Shown piece after piece: positions 27,678-36,110 of a stretch of DNA of 64,000 bases (positions are counted from its first letter, which is position 1; every line of letters starts with the position of its first letter). Position numbers and translations under genes: made by a program. The DNA comes from Opitutia bacterium (GTDB taxonomy: Bacteria; Verrucomicrobiota; Verrucomicrobiia; Opitutales; Opitutaceae): assembly GCA_016187945.1 (NCBI GenBank), contig JACPIT010000009.1, forward strand, positions 310,001 through 374,000, given 5' to 3'. The notes below the pieces were generated by a model. That model made no database searches. It was not told the origin of the DNA and worked only from the letters and a program-made list of their open reading frames with translations.

Positions 27678-28604
27678 TCACCAACGGAAACTCCGCACGA
27701 ACGCCGCGAAGAACGGCGCGAGCGAGAAACCGAAGCGCGGGTTGATCTCCAGGACGATCGGCACGCCGTCGCGCTCCTTGTAGTTCACGCAGCACAGTCC
27801 CTCGAACTCCGCCGCGTTCAGCATCGCCTCGAACAGCGCCACGTGCCGCGAGCGACAGCGCCGATGCAGCGCCACCGGATCGCGCCCGCGGATCGAGCGG
27901 CCGTTGGGCATCCGAAAACTCAGCGTCAACGCGCGGCGCGTGCTCCCGCCGAAGTGCAGCAGGTGCGCCGTGTATTCCATTTCGCCGCCGATCCACTCCT
28001 GCCGGAGAAAATCCGCCGAAGCGAGCTGCGCCGCCAACGCCGCCTCGTCCGCAGCGCCGGCGACGCAAAACGCGTTGCGCGCGCACGCGTCCCAGCGGCG
28101 CTTGAGCATGTAGGGCCAGCGGCCAGGCGCGGCATCGCCGGGCAGGTGCGCCGCGAAGCCGCGAGCGCGCAGGTGCGCGATCAACTCCGCCTTGTCGTCG
28201 CAGCGCCGGATCGCCGCGAGCGAAGGCAACGGCAGCGGATTGCGCCGTCGCAACGCGTCGTCGCGCGCCGCGACTTCGAGCGCCGCGATCGTCAGCGGCA
28301 CCACCACGTCGAAATCCCCGCCGCCCGCCGGCATCTCCGCCATCGCCACCGCGTGGCCGGTGCCGTGAAAACTCCGACGCAACGCCGCCTCCACCTCCGG
28401 CCACGGTGTCACCAGCACGCGGCGTCCGCGTGGCAACCGGACGCGATCGAGCGCGACCTGTCCGGCCATGAACGCACGATCGCGCCACTTCCGGATGCTT
28501 TTCAGCGTGGAAATAGAAAGGGGCAACGTTCGCAGCGTGCGGATGTGCGCTCCCGTGGCAATCCCGACGCGGCCCAAAGGCGCGGCTCCGACGGACGGCG
28601 CCAT
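27678..28604 (-). CDS. ATP-grasp domain protein of unknown substrate
   Basis: 308 residues from ATG at 28604. An N-terminal Rossmann-like part (RRVLVTPWPEVEAALRRSF) is followed by an ATP-grasp half: RCDDKAELIAHLRARGFAAH, YMLKRRWDACARNA, QEWIGGEMEYTAHLLHFGG and the Mg-binding ending VLEINPRFGFSLAPF (E-x-N-x-R). ATP-grasp enzymes activate a carboxylate as acyl phosphate and ligate it to an amine or thiol. The substrate cannot be told. It is divergent from the small secreted protein gene, with the starts almost back to back, and ends convergent to the ExbD-like gene with 13 bp between stops. Confidence 0.8.
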   Translation of the reverse strand: MAPSVGAAPLGRVGIATGAHIRTLRTLPLSISTLKSIRKWRDRAFMAGQVALDRVRLPRGRRVLVTPWPEVEAALRRSFHGTGHAVAMAEMPAGGGDFDVVVPLTIAALEVAARDDALRRRNPLPLPSLAAIRRCDDKAELIAHLRARGFAAHLPGDAAPGRWPYMLKRRWDACARNAFCVAGAADEAALAAQLASADFLRQEWIGGEMEYTAHLLHFGGSTRRALTLSFRMPNGRSIRGRDPVALHRRCRSRHVALFEAMLNAAEFEGLCCVNYKERDGVPIVLEINPRFGFSLAPFFAAFVRSFRW

Positions 28605-28642
28605 TGACCGAACCTTCCGCCGCGATCACTGTCCCACCCGTG

Positions 28643-29161
28643 ATGCGCTCGCCCCGACGCCCTCTCGCGCTGCTCGCCGCGGCGGTTTTCCTTGTGTTGC
28701 CCTCGCTGCACGCGGACGAAACGCCGACGCCCACCACGTCCGTCCGCACCAACGAAGCGCTGCTCTCGCGGCTGCCGAAATTCAACCCGGCGAAGAGCGA
28801 TGCCGCGAAGAAAGCCGCCGCCGAGGAGGCCGCGCGCAAGGCCGCCGCCGCCGCTTCCGGCAACACCGAGACGCGGGAGAAAGACGGCATCGTCTACCTG
28901 CCCGACTACGGCGTCATCGAAAAGAAGGTCGAGCAACCGCGCGCCGACGAATGGCTCAGCAAACAGGAACTCGACCGCGTCGCCGTCCGCCGCATGGAGG
29001 CGAAGATGAACACGCTCGAAATGATTCTCAACCGCTGGAGCATCCCGTTCCTCACGCCATCGTTCAAGGACCGCGCCCGCGCCGACTACGAAGCCGAGCG
29101 CAACGCCGAGGAAAACGCGCGCCTCCAGCACGTCATCGACGTGTCGAACGGGAAGAAGTAG
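28643..29161 (+). CDS. Small secreted or periplasmic protein of unknown function
   Basis: 172 residues from ATG at 28643 (a GTG immediately before it is also possible). A signal peptide ending about SLHADE is followed by an Ala/Lys-rich helical stretch (DAAKKAAAEEAARKAAAAAS) and a charged C-terminal half. This contains GIVYLPDYGVIEKKVEQPR and helices with RMEAKMNTLEMILNRWSIPF. It resembles a periplasmic helical or coiled-coil protein; no family recognised. It lies 38 bp from the divergent ATP-grasp gene start and 145 bp before birA. Confidence 0.7.
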   Translation: MRSPRRPLALLAAAVFLVLPSLHADETPTPTTSVRTNEALLSRLPKFNPAKSDAAKKAAAEEAARKAAAAASGNTETREKDGIVYLPDYGVIEKKVEQPRADEWLSKQELDRVAVRRMEAKMNTLEMILNRWSIPFLTPSFKDRARADYEAERNAEENARLQHVIDVSNGKK

Positions 29162-29209
29162 GGCCGACTTCAGCCGGCCCCGAATCATCCGTCGCAGCCG
29201 GACAATTTT

Positions 29210-29294
29210 TTTCACAGGAGGAAACGGAGGGAACGGAGAAAAACCCACGCGCCGCGCCGCCGTTTCTCCGTTCTCTCCGTTTCCTCCTGTGAAA
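29210..29294. repeat. Inverted repeat with 32-nt iterated arms upstream of birA
   Basis: Arm 1 (29210-29241) carries ggaggaaacgga then gggaacggaga; arm 2 (29263-29294) is its complement with a single mismatch in 32. It ends 12 bp before the birA start used here, so the hairpin would sit in the leader of that mRNA. Confidence 0.85.
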
Positions 29295-29305
29295 ACTGCC
29301 TTGGT

Positions 29306-30349
29306 GTGAACTCCTCGCTCCACTTGCCAGCACGCGCCGCACCGCTCAAATTCCCTCGCGTGCCCGACACCGACGTCACGATCCTCCGCGAGTTCCTCGC
29401 CCACCCCGGCGAACTCGTCACCGGCACGCGCCTCGCGCAACAACTCGGCATCACGCGCGTCGCCGTCTTCTTTCACCTGAAGCGGCTGATCGACGAAGGT
29501 TTCAAAATCGAGTCCGAGCCGCGCCGCGGCTACCGGTTGATCGCACCGCCCGAGCACCTGCACGAAGCGCTCATCCGCACCCACCTCGGCCGCACGCGCG
29601 CGCCGCACCTCGTGTGCCTCGACACCGTCGACTCGACCAACAGCGAAGCCGAGCGCCGCCTCGCCTCCGACGAGCCCGTGCCGCTCGTCATCCTCGCGCG
29701 CCAGCAAACCCGCGGCCGCGGCCGGCGCGGGCGCGCGTGGCACAGCGCCGCCAACGGCAACCTCTACGCCACCTTCGTTTGGCGCCCGCAGCTCGAGCCG
29801 GAGCGCTTGCAGGACTTCACGCTCTGGCTCGGCGTCAGCGTGTGCGAGCTGGTGGAAAATTTCTGCAAGCTCGCGCCCGGCCTCAAGTGGCCCAACGACC
29901 TGCTCCTCGACGGCCGCAAGGCCGGCGGCATGCTCACCGAGGCGCGCATCGACGCCGACCAGGTGCGCGATCTCGTCTTCGGACTCGGCCTCAACGTCAA
30001 CGGCCGCGCCGCCGATCTCCCCGTCGACCTCCGCCGTATCGCCACCTCGCTCGCCGAGGTCACCGCCGCGCCGCTCGATTTGAACAAGTTCGCCGCGGCG
30101 CTCATCGGGCGCGTCGGCCAGGCTTACGCCGAGTTTATCGACGGCTCCTACCGCGCGCGTTTCGCCGACTTGTGGCACCGCTACGACGTCCTGCGCGGCA
30201 AGCCCGTCACCGTCATCCAAGGCACACGCACCGTCCGCGGCACCGCGACCGGCATCGACGACGAGGGCTCGCTCATCGTGCGCACCGATGCCGGGCCGAC
30301 GGAACGCTTCCGCGCCGGCGAGGTCACGTTAGGCAAGGACGTGGCCTGA
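29306..30349 (+). CDS. birA: Biotin-[acetyl-CoA-carboxylase] ligase with N-terminal repressor domain
   Basis: 347 residues if the GTG at 29306 is used; a GTG at 29360 (MPDTDVTILREFLAHPGEL) would give 329 and fits the family start better. Helix-turn-helix at residues about 20-75 (GTRLAQQLGITRVAVFFHLK). The ligase domain contains DTVDSTNSEAE, RQQTRGRGRRGRAWHS (biotinyl-AMP loop), LKWPNDLLL and GGMLTEARID. A C-terminal SH3-like domain ends VTLGKDVA. It attaches biotin to BCCP of acetyl-CoA carboxylase (accA is at 8198) and may repress biotin genes. The upstream inverted repeat could affect its expression. Confidence 0.94.
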   Translation: MNSSLHLPARAAPLKFPRVPDTDVTILREFLAHPGELVTGTRLAQQLGITRVAVFFHLKRLIDEGFKIESEPRRGYRLIAPPEHLHEALIRTHLGRTRAPHLVCLDTVDSTNSEAERRLASDEPVPLVILARQQTRGRGRRGRAWHSAANGNLYATFVWRPQLEPERLQDFTLWLGVSVCELVENFCKLAPGLKWPNDLLLDGRKAGGMLTEARIDADQVRDLVFGLGLNVNGRAADLPVDLRRIATSLAEVTAAPLDLNKFAAALIGRVGQAYAEFIDGSYRARFADLWHRYDVLRGKPVTVIQGTRTVRGTATGIDDEGSLIVRTDAGPTERFRAGEVTLGKDVA

Positions 30350-30488
30350 CGTGCGGTTTTTCTGGTGACCCGGGCTCTCCGAGCACGGGATTCTCGCGCC
30401 CGGGGAATGCGAGCCGCCCGCCCGACTTCGACGCTTGCGATGCGGACGCAAAGCCCGTGTTAATGGCGCGGCGTCCGCACTTTGCCGC

Positions 30489-31514
30489 ATGGCAGAAATT
30501 TCCGACAACACCATCGAGGTCGAGCACCTCATCAAGCACTACGGCTCCCTCGCCGCAGTGAACGACATCAGCTTCTCCGTGAAGCGCGGCGAGATCGTCG
30601 GCCTGCTCGGCCCGAACGGCGCGGGCAAGAGCACCACGATGCGCATCCTCACCGGCTACCTGCCGGCGACGACCGGCTCCGTGCGCATTTGCGGCCACCC
30701 CGTCGCGAGCCACCCCGAGCTGACGAAGCGCCACGTCGGCTACATGCCGGAAAACAACCCCCTCCCCGAAGATCTGCGCGTCTCCGAATATCTCTGGTTC
30801 CGCGGCCGTCTGAAAGAGATGCCGCGTTCCAAACTCCGCGTCCGCATCGACGAGGTGCTCGAACTCTGCGACCTGAAACGCAACCGCCACAAGATCATCG
30901 GCCGCCTCTCCAAAGGCAATAAGCAGCGCGTCGGCATCGCCGAGGCGATCCTCGCCGAACCGGACGTCATCATCATGGACGAGCCGACGATCGGCCTCGA
31001 CCCGCACCAAATCCTCATCGTGCGCGACCTCATCGCCAGCCTCCGCGGCCGCATGAGCGTCATCATCTCCTCGCACATCCTCCCCGAGATCGAAGTCACC
31101 TGCGACCGCGTGCTCATCATCAACGGCGGCCGCATCGTCGCCCAGGGCTCGCCCGCGCACCTGCGCCAGGAAATCTTCGGCCACTCCACCTACCGCCTCG
31201 AACTCTCCGGCGACGCCGCGACACTCCCGGTGCTCCTCGCCGATGTCGATCCGACGATCAAAATCGCCAGCGTCAGCGACTGCGCGCCCGACGGTTTCTG
31301 CGTCGTGATGCTCACCACCAACTCCGAAACCGACCTCGGCGAAAAACTCCTGCAAACGCTCCCGACCCGCGGTTTCCGCCTGCGCGCACTCAGCCGCTCG
31401 CTGCCGACGCTCGAGGACGTTTTTCTCGCCGCCACGCGTCGCAGTTGGGACGCCCGCGCACCGGACGCCACACCCGCCGCCGCCCCGAGCCGCCCGCCGC
31501 TGCCGAAGATATGA
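30489..31514 (+). CDS. ABC transporter ATP-binding protein (GldA-like)
   Basis: 341 residues from ATG at 30489 (MAEISDNTIEVEHLIKHYG). Walker A GPNGAGKST, signature region LSKGNKQRVGIAEAIL, Walker B VIIMDEPTIGLDP and the H-loop SSHIL are all present. The C-terminal 100 residues are the extension usual in GldA/CcmA-like subfamilies. It heads an operon with a permease, a GldG-like protein and a DUF4340 protein. In Bacteroidota the GldAFG set supports gliding; in Verrucomicrobia the same set is common and its transported substrate is unknown. Confidence 0.93.
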   Translation: MAEISDNTIEVEHLIKHYGSLAAVNDISFSVKRGEIVGLLGPNGAGKSTTMRILTGYLPATTGSVRICGHPVASHPELTKRHVGYMPENNPLPEDLRVSEYLWFRGRLKEMPRSKLRVRIDEVLELCDLKRNRHKIIGRLSKGNKQRVGIAEAILAEPDVIIMDEPTIGLDPHQILIVRDLIASLRGRMSVIISSHILPEIEVTCDRVLIINGGRIVAQGSPAHLRQEIFGHSTYRLELSGDAATLPVLLADVDPTIKIASVSDCAPDGFCVVMLTTNSETDLGEKLLQTLPTRGFRLRALSRSLPTLEDVFLAATRRSWDARAPDATPAAAPSRPPLPKI

Positions 31515-31539
31515 AGGCCGCAAGACCAACCACCGAAAC

Positions 31540-31680
31540 CTGTCATTCAGAGCGCAGCGAAGAATCCAGTGGGATGTGCGGTGCGCGCGCGTCTGGATTC
31601 TTCGCTCCGCTCAGAATGACCAGCGCGCGCCGCTCCGCCGCCCCGTTCCGCAATCCGCATTTCGCATTCCGCATTTCCTA
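31540..31680. repeat. Inverted pair (GTCATTCAGAGCG type) and attccgc repeat between ABC genes
   Basis: Arms gtcattcagagcgcagcgaa (from 31541) and complementary gaattcttcgctccgctcag type sequence ending at 31620, with gaagaatccag in each, are followed by gttccgcaatccgcatttcg at 31645-31664, the attccgc repeat also seen in queA. Confidence 0.75.
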
Positions 31681-31681
31681 A

Positions 31682-32443
31682 ATGCGCCACTTCCTCACGA
31701 TCCTCTCGCACGAAATCCGCTCGCTGCTCTTCAACCCGAGCACCTACGTCGCGGCCGTGCTCTTCCTCGGCGTGATGGGCTTCATCTTCGCGGTGATGCT
31801 CGACGATTACAGCCGCGCACCGCGCGAGGCGCTCCCGGCAGTGACCTTCTTCCAGCTCTTCTGGATTCCCGTGTTCTTCATGGTGCCGCTGCTCACGATG
31901 AAGTCCCTCGCCGAAGAGCGCCGCCTCGGCACGCTCGAGACGCTGCTCACCACGCCGGTCAACACCACCGAGGTCGTGCTCGGGAAATTCGGCGCAGCTT
32001 ACATCCTGTATCTGCTCCTCTGGGGCTCTACCGCCGGCTTCCACTACGTCCTGCAACACTACGCGCGCGACGCGCGCCTGCTCGACTGGGGCCCGCTCGC
32101 CGGCGGCTATGCGTTCATCGCGATCAGCGGCCTGATGTTCGTCGCCATCGGCATTTTCGCGAGCGCGCTCACGCGCAGCCAGGCTGTCGCCGGCATCCTC
32201 TGTTTCACCCTCCTCTTCGCGCTGATCCTCGGCCTGAGTTACCTCGGCGACGCGACCTTGCTCCAACAAGAAGCGTTTTCTCCGCTGAAGAGCACCGTCC
32301 AGTCCCTCCAGGTTTTCAGCCATCTCGACGACTTCACCCACGGCGTCATCGATACGCGCCAGGTGTTTTTCTATCTCACCGGCGCCGTGCTCGCGCTGAT
32401 CTTCAGCATCCTCGGCGTCGAGGCGAAGCTTCTCCAAGGCTGA
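31682..32443 (+). CDS. ABC-2-type permease (GldF-like)
   Basis: 253 residues with six membrane segments: residues 20-40 (TYVAAVLFLGVMGFIFAVML), about 60-80, 100-125, 140-165, 175-200 and 225-250. SLAEERRLGTLETLLTTPVN is the conserved cytoplasmic coupling block of ABC-2 permeases. It follows the ATPase gene after a 167-bp gap of repeats and precedes the GldG-like gene by 4 nt. It should form the membrane part of the transporter. Confidence 0.92.
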   Translation: MRHFLTILSHEIRSLLFNPSTYVAAVLFLGVMGFIFAVMLDDYSRAPREALPAVTFFQLFWIPVFFMVPLLTMKSLAEERRLGTLETLLTTPVNTTEVVLGKFGAAYILYLLLWGSTAGFHYVLQHYARDARLLDWGPLAGGYAFIAISGLMFVAIGIFASALTRSQAVAGILCFTLLFALILGLSYLGDATLLQQEAFSPLKSTVQSLQVFSHLDDFTHGVIDTRQVFFYLTGAVLALIFSILGVEAKLLQG

Positions 32444-32447
32444 CCGC

Positions 32448-33923
32448 ATGCCGCACTTCGCCGAAAGTTTCCGCACCGCGCGCTGGATTCGCATGATCAA
32501 CCTGCTCCTGCAGGCCGTGCTTTTCCTCAGCTTGTTCGGCGGGTTGAATTACGTCGCGCAAAACCATTTCGGCCGCTTCGACCTCACGAAATCCCGCCGC
32601 TACTCGCTCTCCGCCGAGACGCGCTCCTACCTCGACCGCCTCGACAAGCCCGTGCAGATATACGTCACCTTCCGCGACGAGAAGGACGACGAGGAACTCG
32701 CCCAAGCCTACGCCGATCTTCGCGGCCTCCTCCGCGAATACGTCTACGCGACGCGCAACAACGACGAACACCGCCGCATCGGCGTCGACTTCGTCGACAT
32801 CTACCAGAACCCGAAGCAGGCGCAGGCCCTGGGCCTCGAGCAGGCGCACAACGTCGTCGTCGTCACTTCCGGCGAGCGCCGCCGCCTCGTGACCATCGAC
32901 GAACTCTACCGCATCAAGAATAAGAAGACCCGCGAAGCCTTCCGCGGCGAAGCCACGCTCACCGCCGCCATCCTCGACGTCACCGCTTCCTCCCGGAAAA
33001 AAATCTACTTCGTCCAAGGTCACGGCGAAGCCCAGCCCGACGACGTCTCCGAACGCGGCCTCTCGCAACTCCGCGACGCGCTCCGCCAGCGCAACTACGA
33101 CCTCGACGCCCTCGACCTCACCCGCACCCGCAAAATTCCGGACGACGCCGCGCTCCTCCTCATCGTCGGCCCGACCGCGCGCTTTCAACGCTTCGAGGAA
33201 GAGCTGCTGCGTGACTATCTCCAAACCCGCGCCGGCAGCATCGTGCTCATGCTCGACCCCGGCAAGCAGCACGGCCTCGACGTCCTCCTCTTCGATTGGG
33301 GCATCATCGCCTACGACGACGTCATCTACGATCCCAGCGCCGCCGCCAGCGCCGAGAGCGGCGAGATTCTCATCAACCACTACACGGTGCACCCGATCAC
33401 GCAGACGCTGATTCCCAACCAAGTTTACGTCCTCATCGGCTGGGCCCGCACCGTCGCCGCCGATCCCGGCGCGCCCGTCGAGGACGGCATTAAAGTCCAG
33501 ACGCTCGCCGCCACCAGCGATTCCGCCTGGGGCGAACGCGGTTATCGCCTCCCCGGCCCGCGCCAATACACGCCCGGCCAGGATCTGCGCGGCAACCTCG
33601 GCATTCTCACCGTCGCCGAGCGCGTGAAGCCCGCCAACCTCCCGCTCAGCATCCCCGGCGGCCGCCTCGCCGTCTTCGGCACCTCCGACCTCATCACCAA
33701 CAACCGCATCATCACGCTCGGCAACCTCAACCTCTTCCTCGCCACGGTGAACTGGGCGGTCGACCGCGATGTCGATCTCAACATCCCCGCCCGTCCCATC
33801 GAGCGCTTCCAGCTCGCCCTCTCGCAGGAGGAACTCGGCCGCTTGCGCCTCGGTCTTCTCGTCGTCGTCCCCGGCGCCGTCGCCCTCCTCGGCCTCGTCG
33901 TCTACTGGACGCGACGCAGCTAA
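32448..33923 (+). CDS. GldG-like ABC-transport auxiliary protein
   Basis: 491 residues with a membrane segment at about 18-38 (LLLQAVLFLSLFGGLNYV) and another near the C-terminus (LVVVPGAVALLGLVVYW). Between them lies the large extracytoplasmic domain: DLTKSRRYSLSAETRSYLDR near the start, FVQGHGEAQPDD (typical of GldG), LLLIVGPTARF and IPGGRLAVFGTSDLITNN. This is the GldG/Gldg-family arrangement. It follows the permease by 4 nt, so translational coupling is likely. Confidence 0.9.
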   Translation: MPHFAESFRTARWIRMINLLLQAVLFLSLFGGLNYVAQNHFGRFDLTKSRRYSLSAETRSYLDRLDKPVQIYVTFRDEKDDEELAQAYADLRGLLREYVYATRNNDEHRRIGVDFVDIYQNPKQAQALGLEQAHNVVVVTSGERRRLVTIDELYRIKNKKTREAFRGEATLTAAILDVTASSRKKIYFVQGHGEAQPDDVSERGLSQLRDALRQRNYDLDALDLTRTRKIPDDAALLLIVGPTARFQRFEEELLRDYLQTRAGSIVLMLDPGKQHGLDVLLFDWGIIAYDDVIYDPSAAASAESGEILINHYTVHPITQTLIPNQVYVLIGWARTVAADPGAPVEDGIKVQTLAATSDSAWGERGYRLPGPRQYTPGQDLRGNLGILTVAERVKPANLPLSIPGGRLAVFGTSDLITNNRIITLGNLNLFLATVNWAVDRDVDLNIPARPIERFQLALSQEELGRLRLGLLVVVPGAVALLGLVVYWTRRS

Positions 33924-33925
33924 CC

Positions 33926-34047
33926 AAAGGCTGAACGACTGAACGGCAGAAAAGCTGAATCCGAATAACCGCGCACAGCCCTTCCGCCTTTCCGTCCTTC
34001 CGCCCTTCTCTCGCCCGCCCTTCCGCTCTTCAGTCCTTCAGCCCTTT
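33926..34047. repeat. Inverted repeat with iterated arms (CTGAACG type)
   Basis: Arm 1 33926-33951 (ggctgaacgactgaacggca) and complementary arm 2 34021-34047 (cttcagtccttcagccc) lie around a pyrimidine-rich spacer of cttccg units. It fills the gap before the DUF4340 gene. Confidence 0.7.
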
Positions 34048-34053
34048 CCTCCC

Positions 34054-36024
34054 GTGCGCTCCAAAGTCACCGTCGTCCTCCTCTTCCTGAACGTCGTCCT
34101 GTTCTACTACATTTTTAACTACGAGGGCCGCGTCCAGATTCACGAGACCACCAAGCGCGTGCTCGGCGCCGAGACCGCCAACATCGAAAAATTTTCCCGC
34201 GTCAGCCGCAACGCCCCGACCGTCTCCGCCGAGAAGAGCGAGAAAAACGGCGGCAACTGGTGGCTCACCCAACCGTTCGAGTGGCCGGCCAACCGCAACG
34301 CCGTCGACCATGTCCTCCACGAGCTCCAGTTCCTCGAACACGAGACCAGCTTCGCCGTCGCCGACCTCGCCAAGAACGGCCAATCCCTCGCCGACTTCGG
34401 CCTCGCCGACCCGGCGATGACGTTCACGTTCACCTCCGCCGGCAAAAATTACGTCCTGCGCGTCGGCAACAGCACCGAAATCAGCAACCGCCTCTACGTC
34501 CTCTCGCCCGACGGCACGCGCATCCACGTCGTCGGCCGCGGCCTCGCCGACACGCTCGGTCTCGGTGCCGACCGCCTCCGCTCGGACGCCGTGTTCACCA
34601 TCCCCGTTTTCGAGGTCCGCTCCCTCGCCCTGCAAACCGCCGCCGCGAAAACCCGCCTCCGCCGCGACGGCCCGCGTTGGGAAATCGAGGCGCCCATCCG
34701 CGCCCGCGCCGACAAGAAGGAAACCGAAACCAGCATCACCGAAGTCACCGCCCTGCAGGTCCGCCGCTTCCTCGAAGCCCGCGACGCCGACTCCGCCAAG
34801 ACCGGCCTCGCGAACCCGCAGCTCCGCGTCACCCTCGACGGCAACGCCCGCCGCGAGACGCTCCTCATCGGCAATCTCGCCTCCGCCGCGCCCGCCGCCG
34901 ACACGATCGGTCCAGTCGAGGTTTACGCGAAGCTCGAGGACAAACCCGTCGTCTTCGTCACCGTCCTCAACGCCGGCCAGAAGCCCAGCGAAGATCGTTT
35001 CGGCCTCCTCGACCGCCTCCGTCTCGCACAGGACAAACTCCGCGACCGCCACGTGCTCGACTTCGACTACGCCAGCGTCACCGCGCTCGCCGTCGCCGCA
35101 CCCGACCGCCCCGAGCTGACGCTCCAGCGCCTCGACGCCGCGCCCGGCACCGCCGAGCCCTGGCAAGTCGTCCTTCGCGGCGCCGCGGGCCAGATTCCGC
35201 AAACCCTCCCCGCCGACACCGAGCGCGTGCAGGATTTTCTCCAGCGCCTGAAATTTCTCACCGCGGCAAAATTCCTCAGCGACGCCCCCTCCGCCGCCGA
35301 CCTCGAGAGCTACGGCTTCAACCGCCCCGAGCGCGAGGTCACGCTCAACCTCCGCACCGGCGGCGGCCCGAAAGGCGACGAGCCGTCCACCACCACGCTC
35401 CAGATCGGCACCAAGCCCGCCGCCCCCGGCGTCGCCTACGCTCGCGTCGCCAACGCGCCCTTCGTCTACGAAATCCCGCCCGACCTCCTCGAAGACGTCC
35501 CGGTCAACGCGCTGTATTTCCGCCAGCGCGTCCTGCGCGAGCTGCCCGAAGGCACGCACGTCACCGCGCTCACGCTCACCGACCTCGCGAACAACAGCGT
35601 CATCGTCACGCTGAACGCCGCCGCCGGCGCCGAGCTCACGCCGCAAAGCATCGCCGCCTCCGACGCCCCCGAGGCGAAACGCGCCGCCTTCACCACGCTC
35701 CTCGCCGAAGTCCGCAAGCTCCGCGCCAAACGCTTCGTCGCCGATACTTTCGATCTCACGCGCGCCACGCTCAACGGCACCAATCCGCCGTGGCGCTACC
35801 GGCTCGACGTCGCGCTCGTCCTCACCGGCGGCGCCGCGCAGAGCGTCACGTCGAAACTCTTCCTCACCGAACGCCTCGGCGGCACCACGCAGCTCGGCGG
35901 CACCGAAGAATTCGGCGGCGTCACCTACGAGCTGCCGCAAGAGCTCATCGACGCCCTTTTCGCCCTCACCTACGCGCCGCAACACGACCCCGGTCCGCCG
36001 CCGACCGAGAAGCCCAAAGACTGA
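34054..36024 (+). CDS. DUF4340-domain protein of the GldG-type operon
   Basis: 656 residues from GTG at 34054. One N-terminal membrane segment (TVVLLFLNVVLFYYIF, residues 4-20) is followed by a large periplasmic region. Two DUF4340-like parts are visible: WWLTQPFEWPANRNAVDHVL with FGLADPAMTFTFTSAGKNYV, and later VQDFLQRLKFLTAAKFLSDA with LESYGFNRPEREVTLNL. DUF4340 proteins accompany GldA/F/G-type transporters, which fits this operon. Biochemical role unknown. Confidence 0.88.
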   Translation: MRSKVTVVLLFLNVVLFYYIFNYEGRVQIHETTKRVLGAETANIEKFSRVSRNAPTVSAEKSEKNGGNWWLTQPFEWPANRNAVDHVLHELQFLEHETSFAVADLAKNGQSLADFGLADPAMTFTFTSAGKNYVLRVGNSTEISNRLYVLSPDGTRIHVVGRGLADTLGLGADRLRSDAVFTIPVFEVRSLALQTAAAKTRLRRDGPRWEIEAPIRARADKKETETSITEVTALQVRRFLEARDADSAKTGLANPQLRVTLDGNARRETLLIGNLASAAPAADTIGPVEVYAKLEDKPVVFVTVLNAGQKPSEDRFGLLDRLRLAQDKLRDRHVLDFDYASVTALAVAAPDRPELTLQRLDAAPGTAEPWQVVLRGAAGQIPQTLPADTERVQDFLQRLKFLTAAKFLSDAPSAADLESYGFNRPEREVTLNLRTGGGPKGDEPSTTTLQIGTKPAAPGVAYARVANAPFVYEIPPDLLEDVPVNALYFRQRVLRELPEGTHVTALTLTDLANNSVIVTLNAAAGAELTPQSIAASDAPEAKRAAFTTLLAEVRKLRAKRFVADTFDLTRATLNGTNPPWRYRLDVALVLTGGAAQSVTSKLFLTERLGGTTQLGGTEEFGGVTYELPQELIDALFALTYAPQHDPGPPPTEKPKD

Positions 36025-36037
36025 CGCTCCGTTTCCT

Positions 36038-36060
36038 GTAGCGGCGGTCTATGACCGCCC
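36038..36060. repeat. TGTAGCGGCGGTCTATGACC repeat overlapping an alternative start
   Basis: tgtagcggcggtctatgacc then gcc, self-complementary around agaccg/cggtct. The ATG at 36051 lies inside it and is in frame with the downstream gene. Confidence 0.75.
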
Positions 36061-36110
36061 GCTCGTCCTGCGTCTACAGTCCTCCGTCCTTCGTCTTCCG
36101 CCCTCCGTCC